53,408 nt of DNA from Herpetosiphonaceae bacterium (GCA_036374795.1 DASUTC010000157.1:1-53408), one strand, 5' to 3'; numbered from the stretch's first letter, positions 16,886 through 25,878 are shown. The notes: generated by a model not told the origin, from the letters alone. Program-made: numbers and translations.

Positions 16886-18424
16886 ATGCGCTCACGGCAT
16901 TTAGCACGAAACGGGCCAGGTATGAATCGCACAACTCGACCGACCGCGTGGCCGTCTCTCGATCAGATCTGGGTGCTGGCGCTGGCTGCGCTGGTCGCGC
17001 TGCGGGTCCAGCTCACGCCGATCGCGCCCAACGATTTCTGGTGGCATCTGGCGACAGGGCGCACGATCGCGCAGACCGGCGATGTTCCGCTGCTCGATCG
17101 CTTCTCGTACACGCGGGACGGACAGCCCTACTACAACCAGCCGTGGCTCGCGCAACTGCTGATGTACGGCGGCTACCAGATCGGCGGCGCGGCGCTGCTG
17201 CTCTTCATCCAGACGTTGCTGATTGGCGGATCGTTTTTGCTGCTGTACGCGATCTGCCGACGCGAGGGCGCAGGCGTGCGGCTGGCGGTCGGCTGCGCGC
17301 TGGCAGGCGCGCTGGTGGCGATGGACAACTGGCAGATCCGGCCTCAGACCTACGCCGTCCCGCTGTTCATCGGCACGCTGGGCATCCTGCTGGCGTGGCG
17401 GCGCTCCGGTCGTGCTCCGCTCTGGCTGCTGCCGCCGATCATGCTGATCTGGGCCAATCTGCACGGCACCTTCACGCTGCTGCTGGCGCTCTGCGGCCTG
17501 GTCTGGCTTGGCGCTGTCGGAGAGCAACTGTGGCGGCGCGGCGGGCAAAGCTGGCGCGCATGTGGCATGCTGGCGCTGTGGAGCGGGGCGGCGCTCCTAA
17601 CGACGCTGATCAACCCGCGCGGCATCGCCATCTGGGGCTACGTGGCGAGCCTGCTCTCGAATCACTCGGTGGGTCAGCTCGTCACCGAGTGGGCATCGCC
17701 GCTGCGGCTGCTGGACGAGCCGATGACGCTGATCTTCTTTGGCGTCTTTGCCTGCGTGCTGGCTATCGCGCTGTGGCGACGACGCCGGATGCGGCTTTCG
17801 GATCTACTGCTGCTAGCGCCGTTTGCGCTGCTGGCCTTTCAATCGGTGCGCAACATCCTCTGGTTTGGCATCATCGCCGCGCCGATCTGCGCGCGCTGGC
17901 TGAGCGCGGAGCAGCCAAGACCCAGGCCGCAGCGCGTCGAGATCGCGGTGCTGAACCGGCTGATCGCGGGGCTGCTGGCGCTGATGGTGCTCGGTACGCT
18001 GCCCTGGTGGAAGGGCAGCCTGGGCCTGCCGCCGACGGTCGGCAATCTGGTGAGCGTCGACAGCCCGATCGCCGCGACCGAGCACCTGCATACGCTCGAT
18101 CGACAGCCGCAGCGCCTTTTTCACGAGATGGGCTTCGGCTCGTACCTGATCTGGGACGCGGAGCAGCGCGTCTTTATCGATCCGCGCATCGAGCTTTATC
18201 CCTTCGAGCAATGGCGCGACTACATCACGCTCGGCCAGGGGCAGGAGGTCGATGTGCTAGCGCAGAAGTACGGCTTCGACGGCTGGCTGATCCACGCTGA
18301 GCGCCAGGCGGGCCTGCTGGCAGCGCTGGAGCGACACGCAGGCTGGCAGAAGGTCTTTAGCGCGGAGCAGGCGGTGTATTTCGCGCCACGGGCCGCAGCA
18401 GGACAATCACGCCCACACCGCTAG
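16886..18424 (+). CDS. Polytopic membrane protein, GT-C/GT39-like
   Basis: About 512 residues from ATG 16886 (AAAGAGA-type RBS); ATG 16922 is an alternative. Ten or more membrane helices precede a soluble C-terminal domain (~390-512). The first loop reads DFWWHLATGRTIAQTG followed by DRFSYTRDG and NQPWLAQLL. This acidic loop and layout resemble membrane glycosyltransferases of the GT-C class that use polyprenol-linked sugars, although the canonical double-acid motif is only partly present. It is divergent from the Dpm1-like gene, with which it shares a 103-bp promoter region. The membrane-protein call is firm; the enzymatic role is inferred from family resemblance and context. Confidence 0.8.
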   Translation: MRSRHLARNGPGMNRTTRPTAWPSLDQIWVLALAALVALRVQLTPIAPNDFWWHLATGRTIAQTGDVPLLDRFSYTRDGQPYYNQPWLAQLLMYGGYQIGGAALLLFIQTLLIGGSFLLLYAICRREGAGVRLAVGCALAGALVAMDNWQIRPQTYAVPLFIGTLGILLAWRRSGRAPLWLLPPIMLIWANLHGTFTLLLALCGLVWLGAVGEQLWRRGGQSWRACGMLALWSGAALLTTLINPRGIAIWGYVASLLSNHSVGQLVTEWASPLRLLDEPMTLIFFGVFACVLAIALWRRRRMRLSDLLLLAPFALLAFQSVRNILWFGIIAAPICARWLSAEQPRPRPQRVEIAVLNRLIAGLLALMVLGTLPWWKGSLGLPPTVGNLVSVDSPIAATEHLHTLDRQPQRLFHEMGFGSYLIWDAEQRVFIDPRIELYPFEQWRDYITLGQGQEVDVLAQKYGFDGWLIHAERQAGLLAALERHAGWQKVFSAEQAVYFAPRAAAGQSRPHR

Positions 18425-18490
18425 CCGCACCCCACGATGCAGAACAGGATCGCCGACGCATCAGGTCCGCGATCCTGCCGCCGCGCCGGG

Positions 18491-19408
18491 CTACTTCGGC
18501 GAGGCTGAGGCGAGGGCCGACTCCGCGACCGGACGTTTGGCAGGCCCGCCCATGATCATCCACGCGGCCAGCAGGTGCCCCGATAAAATTAAAGGCAGCG
18601 TCAACGTCGTCATCGGCCCCTGTAAGATGCCAGCCAGACCCAGGCCGGCCAAGGTCCAGTTATTTTGACGGGGCCGCAGCACCGGCAGCAGCGTAACGGC
18701 GGCATAGAAGCTGACCTGAGGAAAGACCGCCGCCGCCAGCCACCACTGCCAATTGCCGTAGCCGCTGCGATACCACAGGTAGGCCGCCAGCGCCAGCACG
18801 ACCACGCCTACGCCCTGCCAGGCAGCCATCTGTAAAATTCGAGCGCGATAGCTGCCCAGCGAGCCGATCCAATCGATCCAGATGCCAGGATTGATCACGG
18901 TCGGCGGCAGCGCCAGCAGCAGCGTTCCCAGGACGATCCCGCCCCAGAAGCGCCAGCGCAGCGGCGACGCGCGATCCTGCCACAGCAGCCAGAGAACGGG
19001 AATGATCGCCACCTGAGGCTTTGTGAGCGCCCACGCTACCGCCAGCCCCCACAGCCAGCCCCGACGATCCGCCAGAGAGGCTGCCCACAAGACCAGCACC
19101 ATCGCCATGCTGCTCTGCCCTTCGACCAGATGGAGCACGATCGGCGACCAGAGCAGGAGCAAGAGCTGTGCGCGACAGCGCTTGCGGATCAGCAGCCACC
19201 AGCCCAGCAGCTCCAGGCCGGTCCAGATATAAAAGCTGAGCGCGCCGAGCGGAACAAAGAGCGCCAGCCAGGTCAGGGCGGTAGGTGGATACCCGAAGGC
19301 TCCCGCGCTGAATTCCGTCGATAGCGCTCCGTAGGGATTTCGTCCGTCTAGCCAGGCTTGAGCGCCAGCCATAAAGATCCGCCAGTCGATCTGGTAAAGC
19401 TCTCGCAT
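18491..19408 (-). CDS. GT87 (DUF2029) membrane glycosyltransferase-like protein, N-terminally short
   Basis: 305 residues. Family blocks are visible: DWRIFMAGAQAWLDGRNPYG, AFGYPPTALTWLALF, and WALTKPQVAIIPVLWLLWQ. GT87 proteins, for example mannosyltransferases using polyprenol-phosphate mannose, usually begin with a membrane helix before the acidic loop. Here the start (ATG 19408, RBS GAGGAAG) falls directly before the loop and an in-frame TAG lies 33 bp upstream, so the first helix is missing. The gene may be a shortened but active form or an early pseudogene. It converges on the 16886-18424 gene. Confidence 0.8.
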   Translation of the reverse strand: MRELYQIDWRIFMAGAQAWLDGRNPYGALSTEFSAGAFGYPPTALTWLALFVPLGALSFYIWTGLELLGWWLLIRKRCRAQLLLLLWSPIVLHLVEGQSSMAMVLVLWAASLADRRGWLWGLAVAWALTKPQVAIIPVLWLLWQDRASPLRWRFWGGIVLGTLLLALPPTVINPGIWIDWIGSLGSYRARILQMAAWQGVGVVVLALAAYLWYRSGYGNWQWWLAAAVFPQVSFYAAVTLLPVLRPRQNNWTLAGLGLAGILQGPMTTLTLPLILSGHLLAAWMIMGGPAKRPVAESALASASPK

Positions 19409-19794
19409 ATCTTCCTCGTGCTCGGCAACCTTCAGCGCCTATCTGCAATATCCAGTCGAGCGATCGTCAAGCATCAGCAGCGCCAGCCTCGGCGGGCGAC
19501 GACGCGATCCGGCGGCGCTCGGCCCGCTTCCCAGGGACGGCACGCCACGCAATACGGCTGGCACACTCCCTGCAAGGGAGCGCTCGCAGCCGGTAAGGTA
19601 GCAGGTAAGGTTGAGATGATAGGATGAGATCCAGATGAGCTCTCCCCCACTCATCTGCCAACACTTACTTGTGCAGACCAACGTGTCGCCACTACACCCT
19701 CCAGCGGTACGTTCTGCGCGGTGCTCGGCTACCACCCCGGTACACCCCCCTACCCCCACCCTTCGATGGACTCTCACCTCCGGCTTTGCCCGCA
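19409..19794. other. 386-bp intergenic region, no convincing gene
   Basis: This gap separates the GT87 start from the esterase stop. A 118-residue minus-strand frame fills it but is Arg/Cys-rich with no domain and poor codon character. A short direct repeat (GGTAAGGTAGCAGGTAAGGT, 19590-19609) and C-rich tracts (19733-19760) are the only landmarks. It may hold the remains of the lost GT87 N-terminus or a regulatory region. Confidence 0.5.
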
Positions 19795-21036
19795 TTACTC
19801 CGAACTATCGCAGTTGGTGCAGCGCACGTTCTCAACGTCGCGTCCGTTTGCCATCGCATCAACCCAATCGCGGAAGTACACGCCATCGGACTGGACGGCA
19901 TAGAACGAGCCGAACGGCGTGATGCAATGGCTGCTGCCGCCCGCAAGATACGAGCGGAAGTTGGGCGCTTTGGCATGAATCTCCTTCATGCTGGCATCGA
20001 GCGCCTCTTCCCAGGAGCCGACGCCGTTTGCCGCGCGGAAATAGCGAATCTGCACCGAGTCATGAGCGGTGTTGTACTGCGAGAAGCGCCGGTCGGGGTA
20101 GAAGTTGGCGATGGCGGTGTAAAATTTTTCGGCGGTCCACTGCCCCGGCTCGATCGCACGCACCGCCGGAATCCAGTCGGGAAAATTATCGTGGGAGCGC
20201 CAGTCTTCCTGTAATTCGACCGGACGCCCAAACACGAACGCCTCGGAGTCGCCCATCTGAACGACCGGGACTGAGCGGTAGTGCTCGATCACATACGGCG
20301 CGAACATGATCGAGCCGACGCTGCCAGCGCTACAGCCGCTCACAAAGATCGATTCGGGAGCCTTAAACTGCTGATAGACCCACTCCATGACCGTCGAGGC
20401 GTTGACAAAGCCTTTGTGATGAATAACGATCTCTTCGCCGGATGCGTCTTTGTAGGTATAGACGTTGTTGCCCAGGTGGACATCGCCGGTACAGTAGGGA
20501 ACATAGACGATGTAATAATCCTTGAACGGATTGTCAGGATTTTCCAGATCGAAGATCCCCGACTCGTAGCTTGGATTGTCGCGCTCGTCGGCGGCATCCT
20601 GAAAGAACGTGCTGCCCTGGCGGCACGTCTCGGCGCTCCAGCAGCCGCCGCCGCCCTGAAAGTAGATCAGCAGCTTATTGACGGTGCCGGGCCGGACCCA
20701 GAAGGAGTAGGGCGTGCCCCGCGCGCACATCGCCTCGCCGCCCGCGTCGATTCTGGTCCAGCCAGATGCCAGTTCGGGCAATCCCGCCGCAGTTCCTTCG
20801 GAGGTTTGCGCAGGCTCGGCTGAGGCAGCGGGCGTTTCGCTCGTCGCGGTCGACGTTTGCTCGGCGCTCGGCGCTGCCGAGGGCGTGCTCGCCGCAGACG
20901 GCGCGGGCGATGGGCTGGCAGCGGCTACGGGGTTCGTCGCGGCGGGAGCCGCCGTGCCCACCTCGCGGCTCGTGTTCGAGCTACACGCAACGACCAGCAG
21001 ACAAAAGATCATCAGGACGACCAGCAACCTTCGCAA
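19795..21036 (-). CDS. Pectinacetylesterase/Notum-family lipoprotein
   Basis: 413 residues from a TTG start at 21036, supported by AGGAGG 5 nt upstream. The N-terminus is a lipoprotein signal with lipobox LVVAC (C18), then a Ser/Thr/Ala-rich linker to about residue 90. The hydrolase domain has the oxyanion block LIYFQGGGGCWSAETC, the nucleophile in VSGCSAGSVGS and a histidine in GGSSHCITP, matching the Ser-His arrangement of pectinacetylesterases and Notum. It also has several cysteines likely to form disulfides. The enzyme would sit on the outer face of the membrane and remove acyl esters from a polysaccharide or lipid; the substrate is unknown. Confidence 0.9.
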   Translation of the reverse strand: MRRLLVVLMIFCLLVVACSSNTSREVGTAAPAATNPVAAASPSPAPSAASTPSAAPSAEQTSTATSETPAASAEPAQTSEGTAAGLPELASGWTRIDAGGEAMCARGTPYSFWVRPGTVNKLLIYFQGGGGCWSAETCRQGSTFFQDAADERDNPSYESGIFDLENPDNPFKDYYIVYVPYCTGDVHLGNNVYTYKDASGEEIVIHHKGFVNASTVMEWVYQQFKAPESIFVSGCSAGSVGSIMFAPYVIEHYRSVPVVQMGDSEAFVFGRPVELQEDWRSHDNFPDWIPAVRAIEPGQWTAEKFYTAIANFYPDRRFSQYNTAHDSVQIRYFRAANGVGSWEEALDASMKEIHAKAPNFRSYLAGGSSHCITPFGSFYAVQSDGVYFRDWVDAMANGRDVENVRCTNCDSSE

Positions 21037-21039
21037 AAC

Positions 21040-21185
21040 GACCTCCTAGAAGAACAAAGGGCCAAGAACCAAGCACCGAGAACCAAACGAAGGAGCAAAA
21101 GAACAAAAGAACAAAGGAAGAACCAAGAACCTTCTACCCCGACCTCTGATCCCTGATCCCTGATCGCTTGTTCGCTTGTTCCCAT
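21040..21185. repeat. Intergenic GAACAAAG/GAACCAAG repeat region (R3)
   Basis: Between the esterase start and the glycosyltransferase stop lie at least ten GAACAAA, GAACCAA and related units on the plus strand, then CCCTGAT tandem repeats (21147-21163) and inverted CTTGTTC units (21168-21181). No gene is present. Confidence 0.75.
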
Positions 21186-21192
21186 GCTACCC

Positions 21193-22389
21193 CTAGATGC
21201 CCCGCAGCACCGCCGCGTAGGCCGTCTCCAGGCGGTCAGCCAGGAGCGGCCACGCGAACTGCTCGCGGACATAGCGCTGCCCTGCGAGGCCAAGCTGCCG
21301 CGCGCGCTGCGGATCGGCCAGCAGATCGAGGACGGCCTGAGCCAGCGCGCCGCCATTGTCGGGCGGCACCAGCACACCGCCCCGCCCATCGACGATATAC
21401 TCCTGCGCCTGACCGACCCGGCTTGCCACGACGGGCACTCCGGCATGCAGCAGTTGCAGCAATTTTGCCATGCCCTTGGCACGATTCATCAGCGTATCGG
21501 CGAATGGCACCAGCGCCACGTCCGCCGCCGCAAAGGCCGCCGCGATCGTCGGCTGGTCGGCCCAGCCGCGCTGATCAAGCTGTGCGGCAACGCCCGCCCG
21601 CCGCGCCAGGCAGGCCAGATCTTGCTCTTCGCCGCGCTCGCCCGTGCCGAGCACCAGCAGCCGTGCATCAGGACGCCGCGCACGGAGAGCGTGCAGCACC
21701 GCCAGCACATCGCGCAGCGGATACTCCCAGAAGCGCGTGTAGAGCAGCACGATCGGCGCGGTGCCAAGCCCAAGCTGCCGCCGCGCCTGCTCACGATCTG
21801 GGAGCTGCGGCGGCGCTGCCGGAGCGCCGTTGGGCACGTACCAGACCCGCGCGGCGGGCACGCCAAAGCCCCAGACCTGCGTTTCAAGCGTGCGCGAGGC
21901 CACGGTGACGCCCCGCGCGAGGCGCGGCAGCGTCCGCTCCTGCCAGGCAAAGAAGAGCTTCATCGGGTAGGAGTATGGCGCGAGATCGTTCCAGCCGCCC
22001 CAGCCTTCCCAATCGTCGGTATCGACCAGCACCGGCAGATGCGGATACAGCACGTGCGACAGCAGCGCCGCGATGCCGCTATACCCTTTGGGCTTGAACA
22101 GATGGATCAGATCCGGCTGCGTCCGGCTCGCGGCCTTGAGCAGCAGCGCGGCGCTCTCTAGCGCCGCGAGCGGACCCGGCAGCAGAGGCAGGCGGACATG
22201 CGTCACGGAAACACCGTCCACCTCGCAGGTCGTCGCGGCATCCGCCGGATTCAGATACGACGGCGCGACGATCTGGATGCGATAGCCGCGCCGAGAGAGC
22301 GCGCTTGCCAGCGGCAGCATCCGCGCGCTCAGCGTGCCTTTTGGCCGAATGCCGAACGGTGCAAGCATGGCGATCCGCAGCGCCCTCAT
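21193..22389 (-). CDS. GT4-family glycosyltransferase
   Basis: About 398 residues from ATG 22389, chosen for its strong RBS GGAGGT; the longer frame to 22530 overlaps the HAD gene and lacks family sequence. The GT-B fold is seen in RIAMLAPFGIRPKG at the N-terminus, PILVD-like TDDWEGWGG, then VLLYTRFWEYPLRD and the donor-site block PFADTLMNRAKGMAKLLQLL with GVPVVASRVGQAQEYI. Such enzymes add sugars from nucleotide donors to lipids, proteins or polysaccharides on the cytoplasmic side. It starts 10 bp after the HAD gene stop, so the two are co-transcribed. Confidence 0.9.
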   Translation of the reverse strand: MRALRIAMLAPFGIRPKGTLSARMLPLASALSRRGYRIQIVAPSYLNPADAATTCEVDGVSVTHVRLPLLPGPLAALESAALLLKAASRTQPDLIHLFKPKGYSGIAALLSHVLYPHLPVLVDTDDWEGWGGWNDLAPYSYPMKLFFAWQERTLPRLARGVTVASRTLETQVWGFGVPAARVWYVPNGAPAAPPQLPDREQARRQLGLGTAPIVLLYTRFWEYPLRDVLAVLHALRARRPDARLLVLGTGERGEEQDLACLARRAGVAAQLDQRGWADQPTIAAAFAAADVALVPFADTLMNRAKGMAKLLQLLHAGVPVVASRVGQAQEYIVDGRGGVLVPPDNGGALAQAVLDLLADPQRARQLGLAGQRYVREQFAWPLLADRLETAYAAVLRGI

Positions 22390-22399
22390 GCGACCTCCA

Positions 22400-23011
22400 T
22401 TAGGGTAACAGCTCATGGCGGCGTAGCTCATCTTCCAGCGTGGGCGCGTCGGTGAACAGGATCGAGGGAATGCCCAGCGCCTCCGCCGCCACAATATTGC
22501 GCGGCTTGTCGTCGATAAACAGCGCCTCACCTGGCGTCAGGCCCAGCCCGCTCAAGGCCAGATGGTAGGCCCGCGGATTGGGTTTTGCCACGCCGGCGCG
22601 CGCCGAGTTGACGACGACCTCAAAGAGATGATGGATACCAAATTGCTCTTCGAGCAGCATCTCAAGCTCGTCTGTGGCGTTCGACAGCAGCGCGAGCGGG
22701 TAGCGCTGGCTGAGACGCTCGGCCAGCACAACGACATCGCGGTTCAGTTGCTCGCCGGTAAACAGCGCGGCCCGAAACGCATCGACATCGCCATTCGGGT
22801 CGAGGCCAAGCTCGCCCATGATCTGCCGCCAGTAGGCCATGCTCGTGATCTGCCCCAGCTTGGCCGCCTTCCACGCCGAGCCGCTATACAAAAGATCGTA
22901 CAACGCTGCGGGCGTGTGTCCGAAGCGCTGAGCCGCGTCGGCAAAGCCGGTCATAGCTTCGTGAGCGTTATTGAAGACCCCACCGAAGTCGAAGATAATA
23001 CCTTTAATCAT
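22400..23011 (-). CDS. HAD-superfamily hydrolase
   Basis: About 203 residues from ATG 23011, which has GAAGG at good distance; ATG 23017 is too close to that RBS. HAD motifs: I, IIFDFGGVFNN (nucleophile Asp; the usual second Asp is Gly); II, ALLSNATDE; III, lysine in AKPNPRAYH; IV, LFIDDKPRNI. A cap domain lies between motifs I and II. The Gly in motif I also occurs in the N-terminal domain of epoxide hydrolases and in some phosphatases, so catalysis may be altered. Substrate unknown. First gene of a short operon with the GT4 enzyme. Confidence 0.9.
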   Translation of the reverse strand: MIKGIIFDFGGVFNNAHEAMTGFADAAQRFGHTPAALYDLLYSGSAWKAAKLGQITSMAYWRQIMGELGLDPNGDVDAFRAALFTGEQLNRDVVVLAERLSQRYPLALLSNATDELEMLLEEQFGIHHLFEVVVNSARAGVAKPNPRAYHLALSGLGLTPGEALFIDDKPRNIVAAEALGIPSILFTDAPTLEDELRRHELLP

Positions 23012-23181
23012 CGCCATCCTTCATCGATGTTCTATCCAGCAGCGCGTATGATAGCGCATGACGCGGCAGTGCGGAACAGACAACACCAACGTCGAGGCGG
23101 CTAGCATCCTGGCTGCCGGGGTTGCGCGGGAGCCGATCCGCACATAGAATGAACGAAGAGCGTCAAGAAGGAAACAAGTTT

Positions 23182-23442
23182 ATGGATCAGCCGCCACCAA
23201 ACACCCCCCGCGTGATGCAAGACGGACAACTGGAAGTGCGTGAGGGGCATACCGTGCCCGTGTTAGCCCAGACGGCCACGCACCGTTTGATCGTGCTCAA
23301 CTCGACCGCCCTGGGACATATGCACATTGGTCAAACGCTGGTCCTACACCTGCCCAACACCGAGCCGCAGCCAATCACTCTGGAGTCGATCGATCGGCTG
23401 GCGCTGATCGCGCGCTACATCGAGGGCGCAGAGGATGTTTGA
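23182..23442 (+). CDS. Small conserved-looking protein, unknown function
   Basis: 86 residues from ATG 23182, chosen because AAGAAGGA lies about 9 nt upstream; earlier in-frame ATG codons at 23122 and 23149 lack an RBS. The protein is beta-rich with hydrophobic and polar alternation (THRLIVLNSTALGHMHIGQ). It has no membrane helix or known motif. A perfect hairpin follows the stop. It stands alone, and the gene is supported mainly by RBS, codon use and terminator. Confidence 0.65.
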   Translation: MDQPPPNTPRVMQDGQLEVREGHTVPVLAQTATHRLIVLNSTALGHMHIGQTLVLHLPNTEPQPITLESIDRLALIARYIEGAEDV

Positions 23443-23464
23443 GCCGTGCTGTTGAGCACACATA

Positions 23465-23496
23465 ACAACGCCGGAGATGTTACTCTCCGGCGTTGT
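23465..23496. terminator. Shared hairpin between convergent genes
   Basis: A perfect 13-bp stem (23465-23477 with 23484-23496) and 6-nt loop lies between the convergent stops at 23442 and 23516. It lacks a T-run, so it may act with a factor or in both directions. Confidence 0.7.
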
Positions 23497-23515
23497 CGTC
23501 GAACGACCGTAACGA

Positions 23516-24634
23516 TTAGTAGTTATCGCGTGGATCGCGTCGTCCAACATCGCCATCGCGATCAAGATCCGCGCCGAGGCCACGCTCGGTGGCGTTCTCG
23601 ATCCGTGACGCCATGTTCTCGATCGGTCCCTCGCTGGTCATGGAGCCGGTGCTGGTGCCGCCGACCTCGTACATGCGCGAGCGACGACGACGTGGAGTAA
23701 CATCGCCCATCGTGCTGCCCGTGCTGCCGTAGTCGGTCGCGCTGCCGTAGGCCGTGCCGCCCGTGCTGCTGTAGCTCGTGCCCGTCGTGCCATAATCGGT
23801 GCGGCGTCCCGCATCGTCGTCCGTCGCCTCCGCGCCAACCGCATCGCCGACCGCGCCGACACCGCCGCCCGTCACTGCGCCAGCGACGCCGCCGACCACG
23901 GTTCCGACAGGACCGCCCGCCGAGCCAAGGGCCGCGCCCGTCGCCGCACCGGCGACAGCGCCGCCAACGGTTCCGACCTTGCTGCTGCGATCGTAGTCGT
24001 CCTGCCCGACCGCCCGATCGGCGTCGCCCATGGTAGTGTAGCCCGTGCCCGTCGTGCCCGCGTAAGTCTCGGCATTTTCGTCGAAGCGCGTCCAGCCGGA
24101 GCGGCGGTACTCTGCGCCACGCTCATCAATATCGACGACGTTGTACCGCTCCATGATGTCAAGCGTGGTATCGACCATGTTGTCGCTGACCTGGGCCATC
24201 ACCAGCGAGCCGCCACGGCGAATGCCCTCGGAATAGACATGCGCGTCTTCCTCAGGAATACCAGCGCCGACCAGCGCGCCGAGCAAGCCGCCCGCCGCCG
24301 CGCCGATGCCAGCGCCCAGCGCGGCAGAGCCAAGCGCGGTCGCCAGGGTACCAGCCGCGATGACCGGGCCAACGCCGGGGATCGTGATCGCGCCCAGACC
24401 GACCAGCAGGCCGGTCAGACCGCCGACGATCGTGCCGCCGGTCGCGCCGAAACCCGCGCCTTCCGCCGCCTCGCTATGGCCTTCGGTAGTGTATGTATTC
24501 GCTTCCATTGTCGCCGCATCGGCATTGCGACCTGCAAAGCTGATGTCGGCATCGCTAATACCTGCGGCGCGAAGCTCACGCACTACCGCTTCGGCGTCCC
24601 GTATGCTCTCGAATAAGCCTACTACGTTTTTCAT
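23516..24634 (-). CDS. General-stress-protein-17M-like protein with glycine-zipper core
   Basis: About 372 residues from ATG 24634 with RBS GGAGGT. The N-terminal ~65 residues (MKNVVGLFESIRDAEAVV, RELRAAGISDADISF) match the YflT/GSP17M fold. Gly/Ala-rich segments follow (~70-140 and ~205-260) that resemble glycine zippers and may insert in membranes. Between them lies a second fold copy-like region (EEDAHVYSEGIRRGGSLVMAQ). The C-terminus is low-complexity with repeated TGTGYTTMGD-like and GSTGSTMGD-like phrases. Proteins of this kind are induced by general stress; no enzymatic activity is known. Confidence 0.85.
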   Translation of the reverse strand: MKNVVGLFESIRDAEAVVRELRAAGISDADISFAGRNADAATMEANTYTTEGHSEAAEGAGFGATGGTIVGGLTGLLVGLGAITIPGVGPVIAAGTLATALGSAALGAGIGAAAGGLLGALVGAGIPEEDAHVYSEGIRRGGSLVMAQVSDNMVDTTLDIMERYNVVDIDERGAEYRRSGWTRFDENAETYAGTTGTGYTTMGDADRAVGQDDYDRSSKVGTVGGAVAGAATGAALGSAGGPVGTVVGGVAGAVTGGGVGAVGDAVGAEATDDDAGRRTDYGTTGTSYSSTGGTAYGSATDYGSTGSTMGDVTPRRRRSRMYEVGGTSTGSMTSEGPIENMASRIENATERGLGADLDRDGDVGRRDPRDNY

Positions 24635-24778
24635 GCCTGAGACCTCCTCATCACGCAGCGAATGTAGCATCAGGATCGCTGCATCGACTTCACACCAGAC
24701 GTATAGCCTGTGGGATGCTATACGAGACATAGCAACATGTATGCCAGTGGCACTATGTCAACTTGAACGCTCGCGGAG

Positions 24779-24896
24779 GAGGCAGCGCGGAGAACAAACG
24801 GAGAACCAAGAACCAAGAACCAAGAACTGAGCGAAGAACAAAGAACAGAGAACAAGTGAAACCTTGGAACTTGAAACTTGAAACTTGAAACTCAAA
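24779..24896. repeat. Intergenic GAACCAA/CTTGAAA tandem-unit region (R4)
   Basis: Directly abutting the esterase-remnant stop are four tandem units of CTTGAAA type (24866-24891), preceded by GAACAAG, GAACAAAG and three GAACCAA units in tandem (24801-24825). It is the most regular copy of the repeat family. Confidence 0.8.
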
Positions 24897-25337
24897 CTAC
24901 GGATTGAGGAGAAATGCCAGCGCATCGCCGAGCCGTACCCGCCACAGGCCCCACGAGTGGCCCTCGTGGTATTCGGCGTAGGCATAGCGGTAGCGCTGCG
25001 CGTCGAGGAGATCGCGGAACTCACGGTTGGCGCGGAGAAAATCGGCCTCAGCATCGCCCCGGTCGGGCGCGCCGATCGCGGTTTCATAGGTGCCGATGAT
25101 CAGATGCGCGGGCTGCGCGTACAGCCGCTCGGAGCGCTCGTCGAGCATATCGCCGCGCAGCAGCGCCGAAGCGGCGCTGCCTGTGTAGTAGATGATCGCC
25201 CGATCGGCGCTAACCAGGGGCGATACCGGATGCGCGGAGACAAAGGCATCGACAAGCGCCTGCTGGCGATCACGATCGTCAGTGGCCGCAACCTCGGCGC
25301 GGAGACGTGCGAAATCGCCGACCGGATCAGCCATCAT
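24897..25337 (-). pseudogene. Internally deleted enterochelin-esterase-like gene
   Basis: 146 residues. The N-terminal half (to about residue 63) resembles the start of Fes/enterochelin-esterase-like proteins (helical lead, then a carbohydrate-binding-like strand AIIYYTGSAASALLRGDML). The C-terminal half is the end of the same family: LIIGTYETAIGAPDRG, then YAEYHEGHSWGLWRVRLGD, with the catalytic-type His. The central 250 or so residues, including the GxSxG nucleophile, are absent, with the frame kept across the junction near residues 63-75. It overlaps the GNAT stop by 11 bp, so it is still translated-looking. Catalysis is very unlikely; a truncated structural role cannot be excluded. Confidence 0.72.
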
Positions 25338-25878
25338 GGCCCGGCTGGGCTGTGGCTGTCGCCGGACGCTTCTTCGCCAGCCAGATCGTCGTGCGGCTGC
25401 TCTGCGGATCGTGCGTGGTCGAGCCGGAGTAGTGGTAGCCGCGCCGCAGCCAGAATCGCTGACCAAGCTCGCTGGTTTCGGCCACGCCGGCCATGATAAA
25501 CTCGATCTCCGGCTGCGCAAACAGCGCGCGCTCCAGCAGATCGGCGGCCTCGCTGCCGTAGCCATGCTGCTGGTACTGCCCGCCGACCAGCAGCAGCGCG
25601 ATTGTCGCGGTATCCGACATGATCGCCTCAAGCTGCACATCGGCCACGCCGATCAGCGCGTTGTCCTCGCAGCGAACGATCGCGAACAGCACCCGCCCCT
25701 CGGTACGCTGCGCGTCCAAAAAATCGCTCTGCAACTGAAGTTTGCTCACCGGCTCGCGGCCATAGCCGATCGCCGCCCAGTAGTTGGTCGTCGAGCGATA
25801 CAAGCTCATCACTGCGTCGAGATCGTCGTCTTCGAGCGGACGCAGACGCACAAGCTGACCGACATATTCTTGCTGCAT
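25327..25878 (-). CDS. GNAT N-acetyltransferase (RimJ/RimL-like)
   Basis: About 183 residues from ATG 25878, with AAAGGAC 5-6 nt upstream; the frame extends to 25896. The fold begins GQLVRLRPLEDDDLDAVM; the acetyl-CoA site is around LLLVGGQYQQHGYGSEAADLL (a variant Q-x-x-G-x-G). The C-terminal EFIMAGVAETSELGQRFWLRRGY is typical of GNAT motif B. The substrate may be a protein N-terminus or small amine. It is followed by, and overlaps, the esterase remnant. Confidence 0.88.
   Translation of the reverse strand: MQQEYVGQLVRLRPLEDDDLDAVMSLYRSTTNYWAAIGYGREPVSKLQLQSDFLDAQRTEGRVLFAIVRCEDNALIGVADVQLEAIMSDTATIALLLVGGQYQQHGYGSEAADLLERALFAQPEIEFIMAGVAETSELGQRFWLRRGYHYSGSTTHDPQSSRTTIWLAKKRPATATAQPGHDG

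Noticed and set aside
19439-19795. 118-residue minus-strand frame
   Set aside because: No RBS or motif and odd Arg/Cys composition; its end coincides with the esterase stop by chance.
24801-24891. CRISPR-like tandem GAACCAA and CTTGAAA units
   Set aside because: Units are only 7 nt, without spacers or cas genes; they belong to the intergenic repeat family.
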